A program made the translations under genes and the position numbers. Of a stretch of DNA of 39,091 bases, positions 23,557 through 31,823 are shown piece after piece. The stretch covers positions 1 to 39,091 of the IMG/VR virus record IMGVR_UViG_3300041809_003504; one strand, 5' to 3'. Below the pieces are notes generated by a model. That model was given only the letters and a program-made list of their open reading frames with translations, had not been told where the DNA came from and searched no databases. Within the stretch, counting starts at the first letter, position 1; each line of letters begins with the position of its first letter. This DNA is from a virus.

Positions 23557-23888
23557 GCGACCAGACAATCCGCCAGCACCTGCGTGAAGATCCCACGCGT
23601 GGAGAAGACCACGCCGTCCTCGTCCTTCTGGGCCAGGCGCCGTAGCTTCCAACAGCGTCCGTGCTCGAGGTTCTCGACGAAGCTGTAGCGCGTGCCGGCC
23701 CGCGCGTGCGTTTCAACGGGGCTGCTGCCGTCCTCGCGCCGCAGCCAGATCGCCTTCAGATGGCCCTTGCGCCCGTAGGAAGGCTTCACGAACCCGCCCG
23801 CGATCAAGCGCTTTGCAGCCTCCATCGAGCGGAAGCCAAGGGACGTTCCATCTGGCGCGTAGTACGGGATTTGCTCAGCGGGCTTCAT
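23553..23888 (-). CDS. Hypothetical protein, 111 aa
   Basis: I do not recognise this protein. The ATG at 23888 (MKPAEQIPYYAPDGTSLGF) is preferred to an earlier start at 23912. The sequence shows RSMEAAKRLIAGGFVKPSYG, LKAIWLRREDG, then TRYSFVENLEHGRCWKLRR, and ends IFTQVLADCLVA; it is basic and probably alpha/beta. It is the first gene of the leftward methyltransferase block, so the region 23889-24083 upstream of it must contain the promoters for this block and for the divergent + strand gene at 24084. Confidence 0.6.
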   Translation of the reverse strand: MKPAEQIPYYAPDGTSLGFRSMEAAKRLIAGGFVKPSYGRKGHLKAIWLRREDGSSPVETHARAGTRYSFVENLEHGRCWKLRRLAQKDEDGVVFSTRGIFTQVLADCLVA

Positions 23889-24083
23889 TTGGACACACTT
23901 CGGGTACGGCACGGAAGGGAAGGAGTTTTGCGAGAGTCCCGTCTCTCGTTGCTACTGCTTGTGAGAGGAGTTCTTCGGAGGGTGCGCCTTGCGCTTGCCT
24001 GACGAACTGCGCCTTCGATGTAAATATACGCAGGCGGCAGGGAAAGTGTAAACTCCGACGGGCCAAATTGCGAAAATTGCATT

Positions 24084-25292
24084 ATGGCTCACATCGTCAA
24101 GAGGGACGATTGCATCTGGTTCAAACATCTGCCGCCAGATCTTCGAGATATCCTCTTGCGCTTCGCAGTTTCTGAACCAATCACATTGCTGTTGAATGGT
24201 CACGAAACCGTCTGGTGCCGCATGCGAAGCGGCCCATCTGGCCCAACGCCGGGGATTCGGATCATTAATGGGGCTGAGGTCTGGAGATCCCTTCCTCGCG
24301 GGGTTGAGTTCTCATTAGCCGTTGGAGTCCATCGGGACGTGCAGGTGCACACGAGCCCACCGGTGGTCGATCTGAGAAAACATGCGGCGGGGTTCCCGGA
24401 TAAGGATCTGCTCTTTGGAGAATATCTCTTCGCAGATTATTCCGGGGCTGCTGCGGAGCACTCTCAGCGAAGGGCGATAAAGGTGGCCACTGCCGCGCCG
24501 GAGCGCCCGGCGTCATTGGAACTGGGCAGTTTCACGCGAGAATCACTTGTGGATTTCATGCATCGCAAACTGCAGTCCGCATCGGAGCGTGGCGTCAGAA
24601 TGTGTCTGGGCCAGGATCATTCCTACGGCTTTCCCTTGGGTCTGGCGCAGGAACTTGGGAACGATGCCCTGCCATGGCGATCTGCCATCGCAAGCTTGCT
24701 CGATGGAAGCTATGGAGACGACGCGTCTCGTTTCACCGGTGTCGCGGAATTCGCGGCGGGAATCAACGCGTGGCTTCGCGCGCACGGGAAGAAAGACTAT
24801 TTCTGGTCCGCCACCCAGAAGGGCTATGGGCTGCCAACGAGCAACCCGAGAAGCCGGGCGGATAGCGGTTTCTCGCGCATTACTGATACCAGGCCGAGTT
24901 CTTTCGGACGCGGTTCGCCGATGCCGTTCAGCAGGGTCGGGGATAACGGGTCCGTTGGCGGGCAATCTCTCTGGGGGATTTCGATGCTGCGTCAGCTGAT
25001 GGCACGGTGCGACCGGGATGGAATTCGCCTTCGGTGTTGGCCGTTCGACGGGTTGTCGCTCACATTGCCGGAATACGAGAACGCGCATGTGCTGGTCGAG
25101 GCTTATCCGTCAGCACTTCGGGGCGTTGAAGTTCCACAGTCCGATGAAGCTGATGCTCTTTGCACCGCTGAAGCGCTTCGAGTGGCGGATATGGAAGGGC
25201 AACTCGGTACATTGCTCGATCTCTCCGGCATAGCCGATGAGTTCAAGCCAGCGATTAGGTTTGAGGGTTGGATTGTTGGACAGCGGATATGA
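24084..25292 (+). CDS. Putative RNase H-fold nuclease, DUF429-like, with N-terminal extension
   Basis: A 402-residue protein and the only + strand gene between 19.2 and 37.8 kb. Residues 112-400 have the outline of DUF429 predicted RNase H-like nucleases: first strand with an acidic residue (YLFADYSGAAAE, Asp 118), second acidic strand (VRMCLGQDHSYGFP, Asp 178), then VLVEAYPSA (Glu 339), SDEADALCTAEA (Asp 354/357) and the closing FEGWIVG. These acids could form a metal-binding site. Residues 1-110 are an extra beta-rich domain I do not recognise. It is flanked by phage operons on the other strand and its 3' end overlaps the converging gene by 38 bp, as expected for an inserted cargo gene. Family assignment is by eye. 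Confidence 0.55.
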   Translation: MAHIVKRDDCIWFKHLPPDLRDILLRFAVSEPITLLLNGHETVWCRMRSGPSGPTPGIRIINGAEVWRSLPRGVEFSLAVGVHRDVQVHTSPPVVDLRKHAAGFPDKDLLFGEYLFADYSGAAAEHSQRRAIKVATAAPERPASLELGSFTRESLVDFMHRKLQSASERGVRMCLGQDHSYGFPLGLAQELGNDALPWRSAIASLLDGSYGDDASRFTGVAEFAAGINAWLRAHGKKDYFWSATQKGYGLPTSNPRSRADSGFSRITDTRPSSFGRGSPMPFSRVGDNGSVGGQSLWGISMLRQLMARCDRDGIRLRCWPFDGLSLTLPEYENAHVLVEAYPSALRGVEVPQSDEADALCTAEALRVADMEGQLGTLLDLSGIADEFKPAIRFEGWIVGQRI

Positions 25293-26022
25293 CGGACCGT
25301 CTGATCCAAGGCTGCTCAACATCGGGATTATAGAACCGCATTCGCGTCTCCCTGGGCGACGGTCCAATTAGCTCGATCGACTGGCGGGTGACCTCGCCGA
25401 TCCGTTGTTCAGCGCCGACATAGCAGACCAACCCGTACGGGGGCCCGATGGGGTGGCGCTCGTATCCGTCGCAGAAGTACAAGTTCTCCATGGACCATCC
25501 GAGTGCCAGTGCCTGATCGCGGATTTGATCGACGAAGCCGCGCGCCCGGGCGAGCCTCTCAGACTCCGGGCTTATTCTTGCCGGGGCTGGCTCAACCGGC
25601 TTCGGCTTCTCGAACTCGTCGGGCAGCGGCGGCCGATATTTCTCCAGATCGAGATTCCGCAAGCCGTCCAGCAATGTCTGCTCGCCGAATGCCTTGATCG
25701 CGCGTGCCTGAACATCGTTGAAGCGCTGCCGCAACTCGTCGAACGCTTCCGCCGGCACGCGCCCGGCGTCTGCGGCGGACTTGACTCCATGCATCCTGAG
25801 CTTGAGCCATGCGAAGTACTCCGGATCGAGGCGCCGGTAGCAACGGTCGTTGATCTGGCAGTCGCGCGCAATGAAGCCCGGATCACGCGGGCACCAGACT
25901 CTCAGGTCGGTCGAGACCCAGAGTATTTCAGAATCGTTACAATCTGCGGGGACTCGCGGGGACTCTGCGGGGACTGAAATCGACGAGTCCCCGCACCTTA
26001 ACTCATTCTGGTTCAGTGGCAT
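25255..26022 (-). CDS. Hypothetical protein downstream of iteron array
   Basis: The frame is open from 26103, but its first part simply translates the iteron DNA (repeated SPR/VPA residues). The only ATG before the conserved-looking region is at 26022 (MPLNQNELRCGDSS), inside the array, with no Shine-Dalgarno. The body has a Cys-containing start (RVWCPRDPGFIARDCQINDR), a charged helical part (EAFDELRQRFNDVQARAIKA), a Pro/Lys-rich linker and a C-terminus with LYFCDGYERHPIGPPYG. Function is unknown. As the last gene of the replication operon, touching the array, it could be an array-binding or replication accessory protein (inference). Confidence 0.6.
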   Translation of the reverse strand: MPLNQNELRCGDSSISVPAESPRVPADCNDSEILWVSTDLRVWCPRDPGFIARDCQINDRCYRRLDPEYFAWLKLRMHGVKSAADAGRVPAEAFDELRQRFNDVQARAIKAFGEQTLLDGLRNLDLEKYRPPLPDEFEKPKPVEPAPARISPESERLARARGFVDQIRDQALALGWSMENLYFCDGYERHPIGPPYGLVCYVGAEQRIGEVTRQSIELIGPSPRETRMRFYNPDVEQPWIRRSVISAVQQSNPQT

Positions 26023-26260
26023 AGCTGGATTTGCGGGGACTTGCGGGGACTTTCGAGGGGTCGGAGCCCATACGCGTATGCGCGGGTCACGTGATGTGCA
26101 CAATGCGTTGTGTGCATATTCTCGTATGCGTGAAAGGGGGAAAGAGTCCCCGCAAGTCCCCGCAAATCGTTGTAAGTATATGGAGAACAGTCACTTAACC
26201 TGCGGGGACTCTCCAAAATGAGTCCCCGCAGAGTCCCCGCGAGTCCCCGCAATTTGTAAC
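25936..26260. repeat. Dyad-symmetric iteron array: 12 copies of GCGGGGACT, candidate origin
   Basis: The 9-mer GCGGGGACT occurs exactly on the + strand at 25946, 25956, 25967, 26033, 26043 and 26202, and as AGTCCCCGC at 25986, 26145, 26155, 26221, 26232 and 26242. Every copy has a mirror partner: start plus partner end always equals 52196, so the array is symmetric about 26098. GTTACAA (25936) and TTGTAAC (ends 26260) are mirror partners too. Adjacent copies are spaced by 10-11 bp. The sequence between the repeats has diverged between arms. The centre holds short palindromes (CATACGCGTATG at 26069-26080; CACAATGCGTTGTG around 26099-26112). It lies next to the primase-helicase stop (26278). 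Confidence 0.9.
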
Positions 26261-26277
26261 AAACAAAAACGGCTGGT

Positions 26278-28725
26278 TTAGGCATCAGCCACCACCTTCC
26301 ATCGCGCGACTTTGCCGTGCGCGTCTCCGCTGGCGCGCTCGACGCGCATCTGGCGTTTGCCAAACCGCCGACCCCGGCGCGAATTGAATGCGACGCCCAG
26401 CCGCTGCTTGAACTGCCCTTCGCGGTCCATCCAGCGGGTCAGGTCGATCGGGAGCGCATTCCGCAATTCCTCCGCGCGATCGGTGAGGACGGACTGGCGC
26501 ACCAGTTCCTCGTAGGATTTCTCGTTGAGCCTCTCCCACAGTTCGGCAATGGTGAACGCCGCACCCTGGAATGCATCCTCGATCGCCTCCAGAAAGGTCT
26601 CCCAGTCGGTCCGTTCAATGTCGGATTGCTCGAACAGCTTTTCGCTGTTGGCCAGGAAGCCTTCGACGCGGGCGTATTCGAGAATCCCGGCAACAACCTC
26701 GGTCCAGCGTTCAAAGCTGCCCACCGGCGGAACGGATGACTTCGGTTGGCCCGCCGCAAACCAAGCGCGCGCCAGCGTCAGCATGGCGATGAGCAGATCC
26801 CGGCGGTGTTCGACGAGATACTCCTTCAGCCGTTCATGTTTGAAACCAGTGCGCCGGAAGGGATCGGAGCAGCCGGCGTCCATGCGAATCCAGTAGCATC
26901 GCCGCGCCATGTCGCCGCCGAGCTGTAGGTTATTGCCGGTGGCGATCCAGGAACAACGAACCGGCACCGACACAGTCTGGGATTTGCCGAGCAGCCGGTC
27001 CCGGTGCATTTCGCCGGTGATGACCTTGGCCAGGTCGCCCCAGTCCACCGTCGTCGTGACGTTGTCGATGATCACCAGCGGCGGGGCCTCGATCAGGATG
27101 CTCGTCAACTGCTTGCGCCACTCTTCTGGTTCCGTTGGCGCGGACATCAACTCCGCGGCGCGCCCGGTGAGAATGATGGCGATCACTTCGGCGAGCAGCG
27201 TCTTGCCCGTCCCCTGGGTGGTCGCGTCAAAGAGCGCGAGCGGCACGGGCCCGCTGATAATATGGCGGCAGACCGACGTCAGCATCGCGCCGACGGCATT
27301 GGCATAGCTCGACTGATCGACGAAGGGGAAGTCGCCGATAGCGTCGCGAATCACCTCGAGGGCAACCTCGATGTGGTCGCTGCATGGCTGCTCAGGAATC
27401 TCGATGTCCTCCAAACCCGGGGAGGGGACGAGGTACAAGCGGCTGGCGGCGTCATACCCAGGCTGCGCGAGAACCGTGCCGTCCGGCCGCAGGGTGGGTG
27501 CTTCGACAACCGCCTCGAGTACAGGAAACCCCCAACTGGCTGGGTTCCGCGCCTGGATGTTCTTGGCGACGTCCAATGGAGGCGGCACCTCCTTCCGCAC
27601 GCCGCGCGCGGAGAGCTCGTAGAAATCGGCGGCCTGTGCCAGGTAGTGGCGCAGCTTCGTCTCGTCAAAGTCGGCGATGAACGGACGGCCCAGTTCTGTG
27701 GCTTCAATGCACGCGATGCGACAGGCGCGGACGAAGAGCTGGGGCGGCGTGTTCGATGATCTCAGCGCGTCGAAGCCGTCTTGGCAAATTGTTCGAAACG
27801 GGCGATCGTTGACCTGGATCTGGGGAATGCTCGGCGTCGCTGCTGCCTGACCGGATCCCGGCTGCGGATCTGGAGTGCTGCCATCGTTGCAACCGTCCTG
27901 GCCGGCGACAACCGATGCCTGGGAGATGGCTTCATCGATGGCGGCGCGCGTGCCGCCGCCCGCAATCCAATCCGATGCATCCTTGCCGACAGGGATTTGA
28001 ACGATCCGCAGTTCCTTGACACGATGCCGAATGGCCTGGAACACGATCTCGGCGTGCTTTTGCCCGGGCGTGTCATTGTCGGGGAGAATGACCACCCGCT
28101 TTCCCTCAAGGCTCTCGGTGTAGTTCTTCAGCCACTTGCCCGCGTGGTTGCACGCCCCGCCCGGATTGCATGTCGCTACGAACCCGAGCTGCTCCAGGCT
28201 CTCGACGTCCTTCTCACCCTCGACGACTAGCACCTGCTCGGCGGCCGCCACCTTGGGCAGGCGATACAACACCCGGCTGATGCCTTTGATGTTGTACTCC
28301 CATGAGATCCCGGCGCTGGTTCCATCCATCTTGACGACGCGCCGCCGCTGTCGAAACGTCTTCGGCTCGTACCGCACCACCTGAAACAGGAACTCCCCAT
28401 TCGCATCGGTGTAGTCATAGGTGGCGACTTCCCTCAATTTCGCCGGCCCCCGGATCGGCCGTCCCACGATGGAGTTCACTTCCTGGCGGCATTCTTTCCA
28501 TGGGCGCCCGGATAGTTCCTGTTCCAGTTGCAGGATGTTCCAGCCGCGGCCGCACTGCGAATGACAGTACGCAAGTCCGTTCTTCGGGTTCACCGCAAAG
28601 TTGGCGTCGTCGCCTTGATGGACGGGGCAGGAACCGCGCCACTCCGGGCCCGCCTGCTTCAGGCCCGGAAACCGCGTTCGGTAGTAGCTCGCGACCTCGG
28701 ATGAATTGAAATCCGCGGCCTTCAT
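26278..28725 (-). CDS. Phage primase-helicase (CHC2 zinc, TOPRIM, P-loop ATPase)
   Basis: The 815-residue protein has three parts. An N-terminal CHC2 zinc-binding domain shows C33, H36, C54 and C58 (CPVHQGDD and YCHSQCGRG). A TOPRIM domain follows, with VLVVEGEKD (165-173) and DND at 216-218. The C-terminal ATPase has Walker A TTQGTGKT (502-509), Walker B PPLVIIDN (548-555), a sensor-like ATGNN (595-599) and an Arg-finger-like RRCYWIR (608-614). It should prime and unwind at the phage fork. It overlaps the helicase gene upstream by four bases, and the iteron array follows its stop after 17 bp. Confidence 0.92.
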   Translation of the reverse strand: MKAADFNSSEVASYYRTRFPGLKQAGPEWRGSCPVHQGDDANFAVNPKNGLAYCHSQCGRGWNILQLEQELSGRPWKECRQEVNSIVGRPIRGPAKLREVATYDYTDANGEFLFQVVRYEPKTFRQRRRVVKMDGTSAGISWEYNIKGISRVLYRLPKVAAAEQVLVVEGEKDVESLEQLGFVATCNPGGACNHAGKWLKNYTESLEGKRVVILPDNDTPGQKHAEIVFQAIRHRVKELRIVQIPVGKDASDWIAGGGTRAAIDEAISQASVVAGQDGCNDGSTPDPQPGSGQAAATPSIPQIQVNDRPFRTICQDGFDALRSSNTPPQLFVRACRIACIEATELGRPFIADFDETKLRHYLAQAADFYELSARGVRKEVPPPLDVAKNIQARNPASWGFPVLEAVVEAPTLRPDGTVLAQPGYDAASRLYLVPSPGLEDIEIPEQPCSDHIEVALEVIRDAIGDFPFVDQSSYANAVGAMLTSVCRHIISGPVPLALFDATTQGTGKTLLAEVIAIILTGRAAELMSAPTEPEEWRKQLTSILIEAPPLVIIDNVTTTVDWGDLAKVITGEMHRDRLLGKSQTVSVPVRCSWIATGNNLQLGGDMARRCYWIRMDAGCSDPFRRTGFKHERLKEYLVEHRRDLLIAMLTLARAWFAAGQPKSSVPPVGSFERWTEVVAGILEYARVEGFLANSEKLFEQSDIERTDWETFLEAIEDAFQGAAFTIAELWERLNEKSYEELVRQSVLTDRAEELRNALPIDLTRWMDREGQFKQRLGVAFNSRRGRRFGKRQMRVERASGDAHGKVARWKVVADA

Positions 28726-30911
28726 TCCGGCCTCCGCGCCTCATGCAGCAGGAAGGACAGAAACGTGTTCCGCCTGTCCACCTGCTGCTTGAGCGCGCAG
28801 TTCTCGATTCCCCAGTGATCACCGAGGAGGATGACGGCCTTTTGTGCGCGCGTCACCGCCGTGTAGAGCAGATTTCGGTGGTGCATGAAGGAGTGTGACT
28901 TGTGGGTGATCACGATGGCGCACGGAAACTCGGAGCCCTGCATCTTGTGGATCGAAGTCGCGTAGGCGAGCTGGAGGTTGTATTCCTTGGCGCTCTCCTT
29001 CGAAATCTCGACGACACGCCCTTCGAAATCGACGGCAAGCCCATCCTTCGGGTCGTTGTCGACGATGAAGCCCACCGCGCCGTTCATGACGCCGAGGTCG
29101 TAATCGTTCTTGGTCTGAATGACTTTATCGCGCGGCAGGAACTCAGGCCGGTGGCCGAGTTCAACCGGCGGCACCTGGACGCCGAACAGTTTCCTCTGGA
29201 TGAGACGCTGCAGGACCGTGTTCAACTCGATGGTGCCGAGCGGCCCTTTGTGTGTCGGCGTCAACACCTGCACGTCCTGAAGTAGATCGAAGCCGAGGCG
29301 TTCGGCCAGCACCTCTTCGAACAGCTTCTCCAGGAAGAACCGGACATGCTCGCGATCGGTGAAGTTGTTGACGACATACCAGGGCCGGTAGCCGTCAACC
29401 TTCTCGTCGCACGTGGGGCGCACCACGCCGTCCAGGATTGCGGTCGAGTTTTCCTTAAGCACACCGGCCTGGCGGATGATCTTGGTCAGGACGGTCGTCG
29501 GGATAGCTCGGGATTGGACCAGATCCCGCAGGACGTTTCCGGGGCCTACCGGCGGCAACTGATTGTGGTCGCCGACCAGCAAGACAGCAGTGCGGTCAAG
29601 GTCGATCGCCTGAAACAGTTGGTACATCAGGGGAACATCGACCATCGAGACCTCATCGACGACGAGGAAATCAGTTTCGATCTTCTGCTCGGGGCCCATC
29701 GAGAAGGTCTTCCCGTTGAAGCCGAGCAGTCGATGGAGAGTGCGCGCGGGACGCTTTACCGACTGTTCCAGCCTCTTCGCGGCCTTGCCCGTTGGCGCAG
29801 CCAGTTCGTAACTGAGACCCAGGTCCTCGCAGGCGCCGATCAGGGACTTCAGTGTGAACGTCTTGCCGCTGCCCGCGCCGCCGGTCATCAGGGAGATGGA
29901 GAACTCGAACGCATTGTCGATGGCCGCGCGTTGCTCTGGGTTCAGCAGTTCGAAGAAGACGCCCGATGGGATGTTGTCCTCCCAGTGCGGGTTCCGCGCC
30001 GACGCATGGCGGAAAACGCCGGCGAGGTACTCCTCCATTTCGTGAATCTCGGGGTCTGCCACAACCAGCCGCTCATAGGGGCAACAGACCAGGCGCTTCT
30101 CGCCAAGGAGACCTTCGAGTTGCCCTTCGATCAGTTCACGGCTGTCCAGGTTGTCGAGCACCAGAAGAGTGTTGGCCCGGTCGAGCAGATCTTCGTATTC
30201 GACCCAGCAGTCCCCGTCGTCGAGCGCGGACTGGATCGTGTAGAGAATCCCGGCATGCAATCTCGCCGGCAGTTCCTTGGGCGTTCCGAGACGCCTGGCG
30301 ATCTTGTCCACCCGCTTAAAACCGAAGCCCGGCACTTCGCTGATGAGAATGTACGGGTTCTCCCGGAGCATCGGCACAACATGGTTCCCGAAGTTCCCCA
30401 CCAGCTTGGTCACCTGAAAATGAGTAAGGCCGAAGGCAGCCAGGTAGGTCATGGCCGCGTTGAGTTTGCTGCTCTCCACCCAGATCCGCTGGAGCTCGTC
30501 AATCCGCTCCAGGGAGACCTTGGCTACCGCCGCGACGGTGGCGGGTGTCTCGCGGATCACCCGGTCGAAATCCGCGCCGAAGGTATCCGCGATCAGTTTC
30601 GCTTTCGCCGGGCCGATGCCGCGGATGTCTGGGTGGTTCGCGAGGTAGTTGGCAAGGCCCACAGGATCGAGATCGACCTGCGCGTCCAACCATTCAACAG
30701 CGAACTGCCGACCGTACTTCGGATGGTCCTCCCATCGGCCGCGGAGAGACACGGGATCGTTTTCCCGGATGAACACCTTGCCGGCAAAGCGGACGAACTT
30801 TCCATCCTCTGTCCGGAGCCGCCCCGCTGAGAAGTTGGCGCCGGCGTGGTACACCGCCTGCACCACGCCGCAAATGCTCGCCCCCGCCGAAGCTACGTTT
30901 GTTCGAACCAT
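28722..30911 (-). CDS. RecD2-like SF1B DNA helicase
   Basis: The 729-residue protein has the RecD2 layout: an N-terminal OB-like region (residues 1-75), a helix-hairpin-helix stretch (HPDIRGIGPAKAKLIAD, then PYILISEVPGFGFKRVDKIA), and the SF1 motor with Walker A GGAGSGKT (344-351), DEVSM (419-423), GDHNQLPPVG (447-456) and the C-terminal AYATSIHKMQGSEFP and NLLYTAVTRAQ motifs. RecD2 enzymes unwind DNA 5' to 3' without RecB/C. In this operon it probably serves replication or recombination. ATG 30911 has a perfect AGGAGG upstream. Confidence 0.92.
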   Translation of the reverse strand: MVRTNVASAGASICGVVQAVYHAGANFSAGRLRTEDGKFVRFAGKVFIRENDPVSLRGRWEDHPKYGRQFAVEWLDAQVDLDPVGLANYLANHPDIRGIGPAKAKLIADTFGADFDRVIRETPATVAAVAKVSLERIDELQRIWVESSKLNAAMTYLAAFGLTHFQVTKLVGNFGNHVVPMLRENPYILISEVPGFGFKRVDKIARRLGTPKELPARLHAGILYTIQSALDDGDCWVEYEDLLDRANTLLVLDNLDSRELIEGQLEGLLGEKRLVCCPYERLVVADPEIHEMEEYLAGVFRHASARNPHWEDNIPSGVFFELLNPEQRAAIDNAFEFSISLMTGGAGSGKTFTLKSLIGACEDLGLSYELAAPTGKAAKRLEQSVKRPARTLHRLLGFNGKTFSMGPEQKIETDFLVVDEVSMVDVPLMYQLFQAIDLDRTAVLLVGDHNQLPPVGPGNVLRDLVQSRAIPTTVLTKIIRQAGVLKENSTAILDGVVRPTCDEKVDGYRPWYVVNNFTDREHVRFFLEKLFEEVLAERLGFDLLQDVQVLTPTHKGPLGTIELNTVLQRLIQRKLFGVQVPPVELGHRPEFLPRDKVIQTKNDYDLGVMNGAVGFIVDNDPKDGLAVDFEGRVVEISKESAKEYNLQLAYATSIHKMQGSEFPCAIVITHKSHSFMHHRNLLYTAVTRAQKAVILLGDHWGIENCALKQQVDRRNTFLSFLLHEARRPE

Positions 30912-31363
30912 TGAGTCCTCCTATCCGCCGCGCGCAGCAGGTAGCCTTCGACGAACCGGCAGGCGATCTGCCTGTTGGAGCAGAAGAACACCGGGACGCC
31001 AAAATCCACGGCGACGGCAAGGGCGCTTCCCAGAACCGAGTGGGGATGAGCATCGCCCCGATAGCGACCCGCCAGGACGTCGCCCAAATCGGCTTCGACA
31101 ACGACGCATGCCCGGGCGTAGCGCTCCAGACGCCGGAGTTCGCGGTAAAAGCGGCCGCGCGCCCGAATGACGGTGCCAACGAAGTCGTCGAGAGTCTTAC
31201 GCTCCACCGCAACCATCTGCTCCAGGCCGGCCACCGAGTAATCCCCGGCCGGTAGTGCCCGCCGAACCGCAATCACCAGCCGGGAATCAAATCCGTATGG
31301 CTCCTGCTCGCGCGTGTCGATGACAAACGTGACCGGCGACCCATCAGAACGGGACAAGGGCAT
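30893..31363 (-). CDS. ERCC4-domain nuclease
   Basis: The 156-residue protein is essentially an isolated XPF/MUS81-type nuclease domain: VIDTREQ (14-20), GDYSV (40-44) and the signature VERKTLDD (53-60) carry the metal-binding residues Asp, Glu, Arg and Lys of the ERKX3D motif. It lacks the HhH2 tail of cellular XPF. Single-domain ERCC4 nucleases are known in phages and may cut branched DNA. It overlaps the RecD2 gene by 19 bp and the DUF669 gene by 20 bp, so the set is translated as one unit. Confidence 0.85.
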   Translation of the reverse strand: MPLSRSDGSPVTFVIDTREQEPYGFDSRLVIAVRRALPAGDYSVAGLEQMVAVERKTLDDFVGTVIRARGRFYRELRRLERYARACVVVEADLGDVLAGRYRGDAHPHSVLGSALAVAVDFGVPVFFCSNRQIACRFVEGYLLRAADRRTQWFEQT

Positions 31364-31799
31364 CTCCGGCCTCGCGCTGATAGCGGTTGGTGCTGGCGGC
31401 GGTTTCGATGCGGCGATTGAAGTAGATGTTTTCGTTCTCGCCCTTGGTCTTCTTGGTGACCTCCAGCTTCACGTCAAGCAGTTTGTCCAGGTGCTTCGGA
31501 AGCTCCGACAGCTTGTCGAGGTCGAGCCCGCAGAGATGCAGGTCCGTCTTCACGTACTTGAGCGTGTTGTGCGTGAAGACGCTGTTGCGCCACAGAAACC
31601 GGTTCGCGAAACGGGGCGCCAGGATGCGTAGCGTCCACTTCAACATCGGGTTACCAGTCGAGGACTGGGTCAACTCCACCTTCTCGACCGCCACCTGATA
31701 CTTGCCATCAGGGACGCTCTCGAAGTCGCCCCGCTCCGCGGTTGCTTCAGTCTGGAAATCGTCGTCGAACTGTGCCAAATCGATTGATTGCTTACCCAT
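31344..31799 (-). CDS. DUF669 family protein, probable ssDNA-binding role
   Basis: A 151-residue protein with the DUF669 layout: an N-terminal acidic stretch (FDDDFQTEAT), the conserved VPDGKYQVAVEKVELTQS strand pair, LKWTLRILAPRFANRFLWR, then a Lys-rich strand (VTKKTKGENENIYFN) and a polar C-terminus. DUF669 genes accompany Sak4-type recombinase and Cas4-like nuclease genes in many siphophages and are thought to act as single-strand DNA-binding proteins; this is family knowledge, not proven here. GGAG is well placed before ATG 31799. Confidence 0.82.
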   Translation of the reverse strand: MGKQSIDLAQFDDDFQTEATAERGDFESVPDGKYQVAVEKVELTQSSTGNPMLKWTLRILAPRFANRFLWRNSVFTHNTLKYVKTDLHLCGLDLDKLSELPKHLDKLLDVKLEVTKKTKGENENIYFNRRIETAASTNRYQREAGDALVPF

Positions 31800-31823
31800 T
31801 GGGTTTCTCCTTTTTCGGAATGA

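Noticed and set aside
23952-24203. Small - strand ORFs in the divergent region upstream of the nuclease-like gene
   Set aside because: They overlap the + strand gene start and look like random frames; the region more likely carries divergent promoters, although no hexamer pair is convincing.
25936-26260. Possible CRISPR array
   Set aside because: The repeats are 9 bp, occur in both orientations and are spaced irregularly from 10 to over 100 bp, unlike a CRISPR array; the Cas4-like gene is part of a phage recombination set.
26013-26363. 116-aa - strand ORF across the iteron array
   Set aside because: Much of it is translated repeat DNA and it overlaps the 3' end of the primase-helicase gene; no ribosome site.
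29346-30830. 494-aa + strand ORF opposite the RecD2-like gene
   Set aside because: The - strand frame has all SF1 helicase motifs; the + strand frame has none and no ribosome site.
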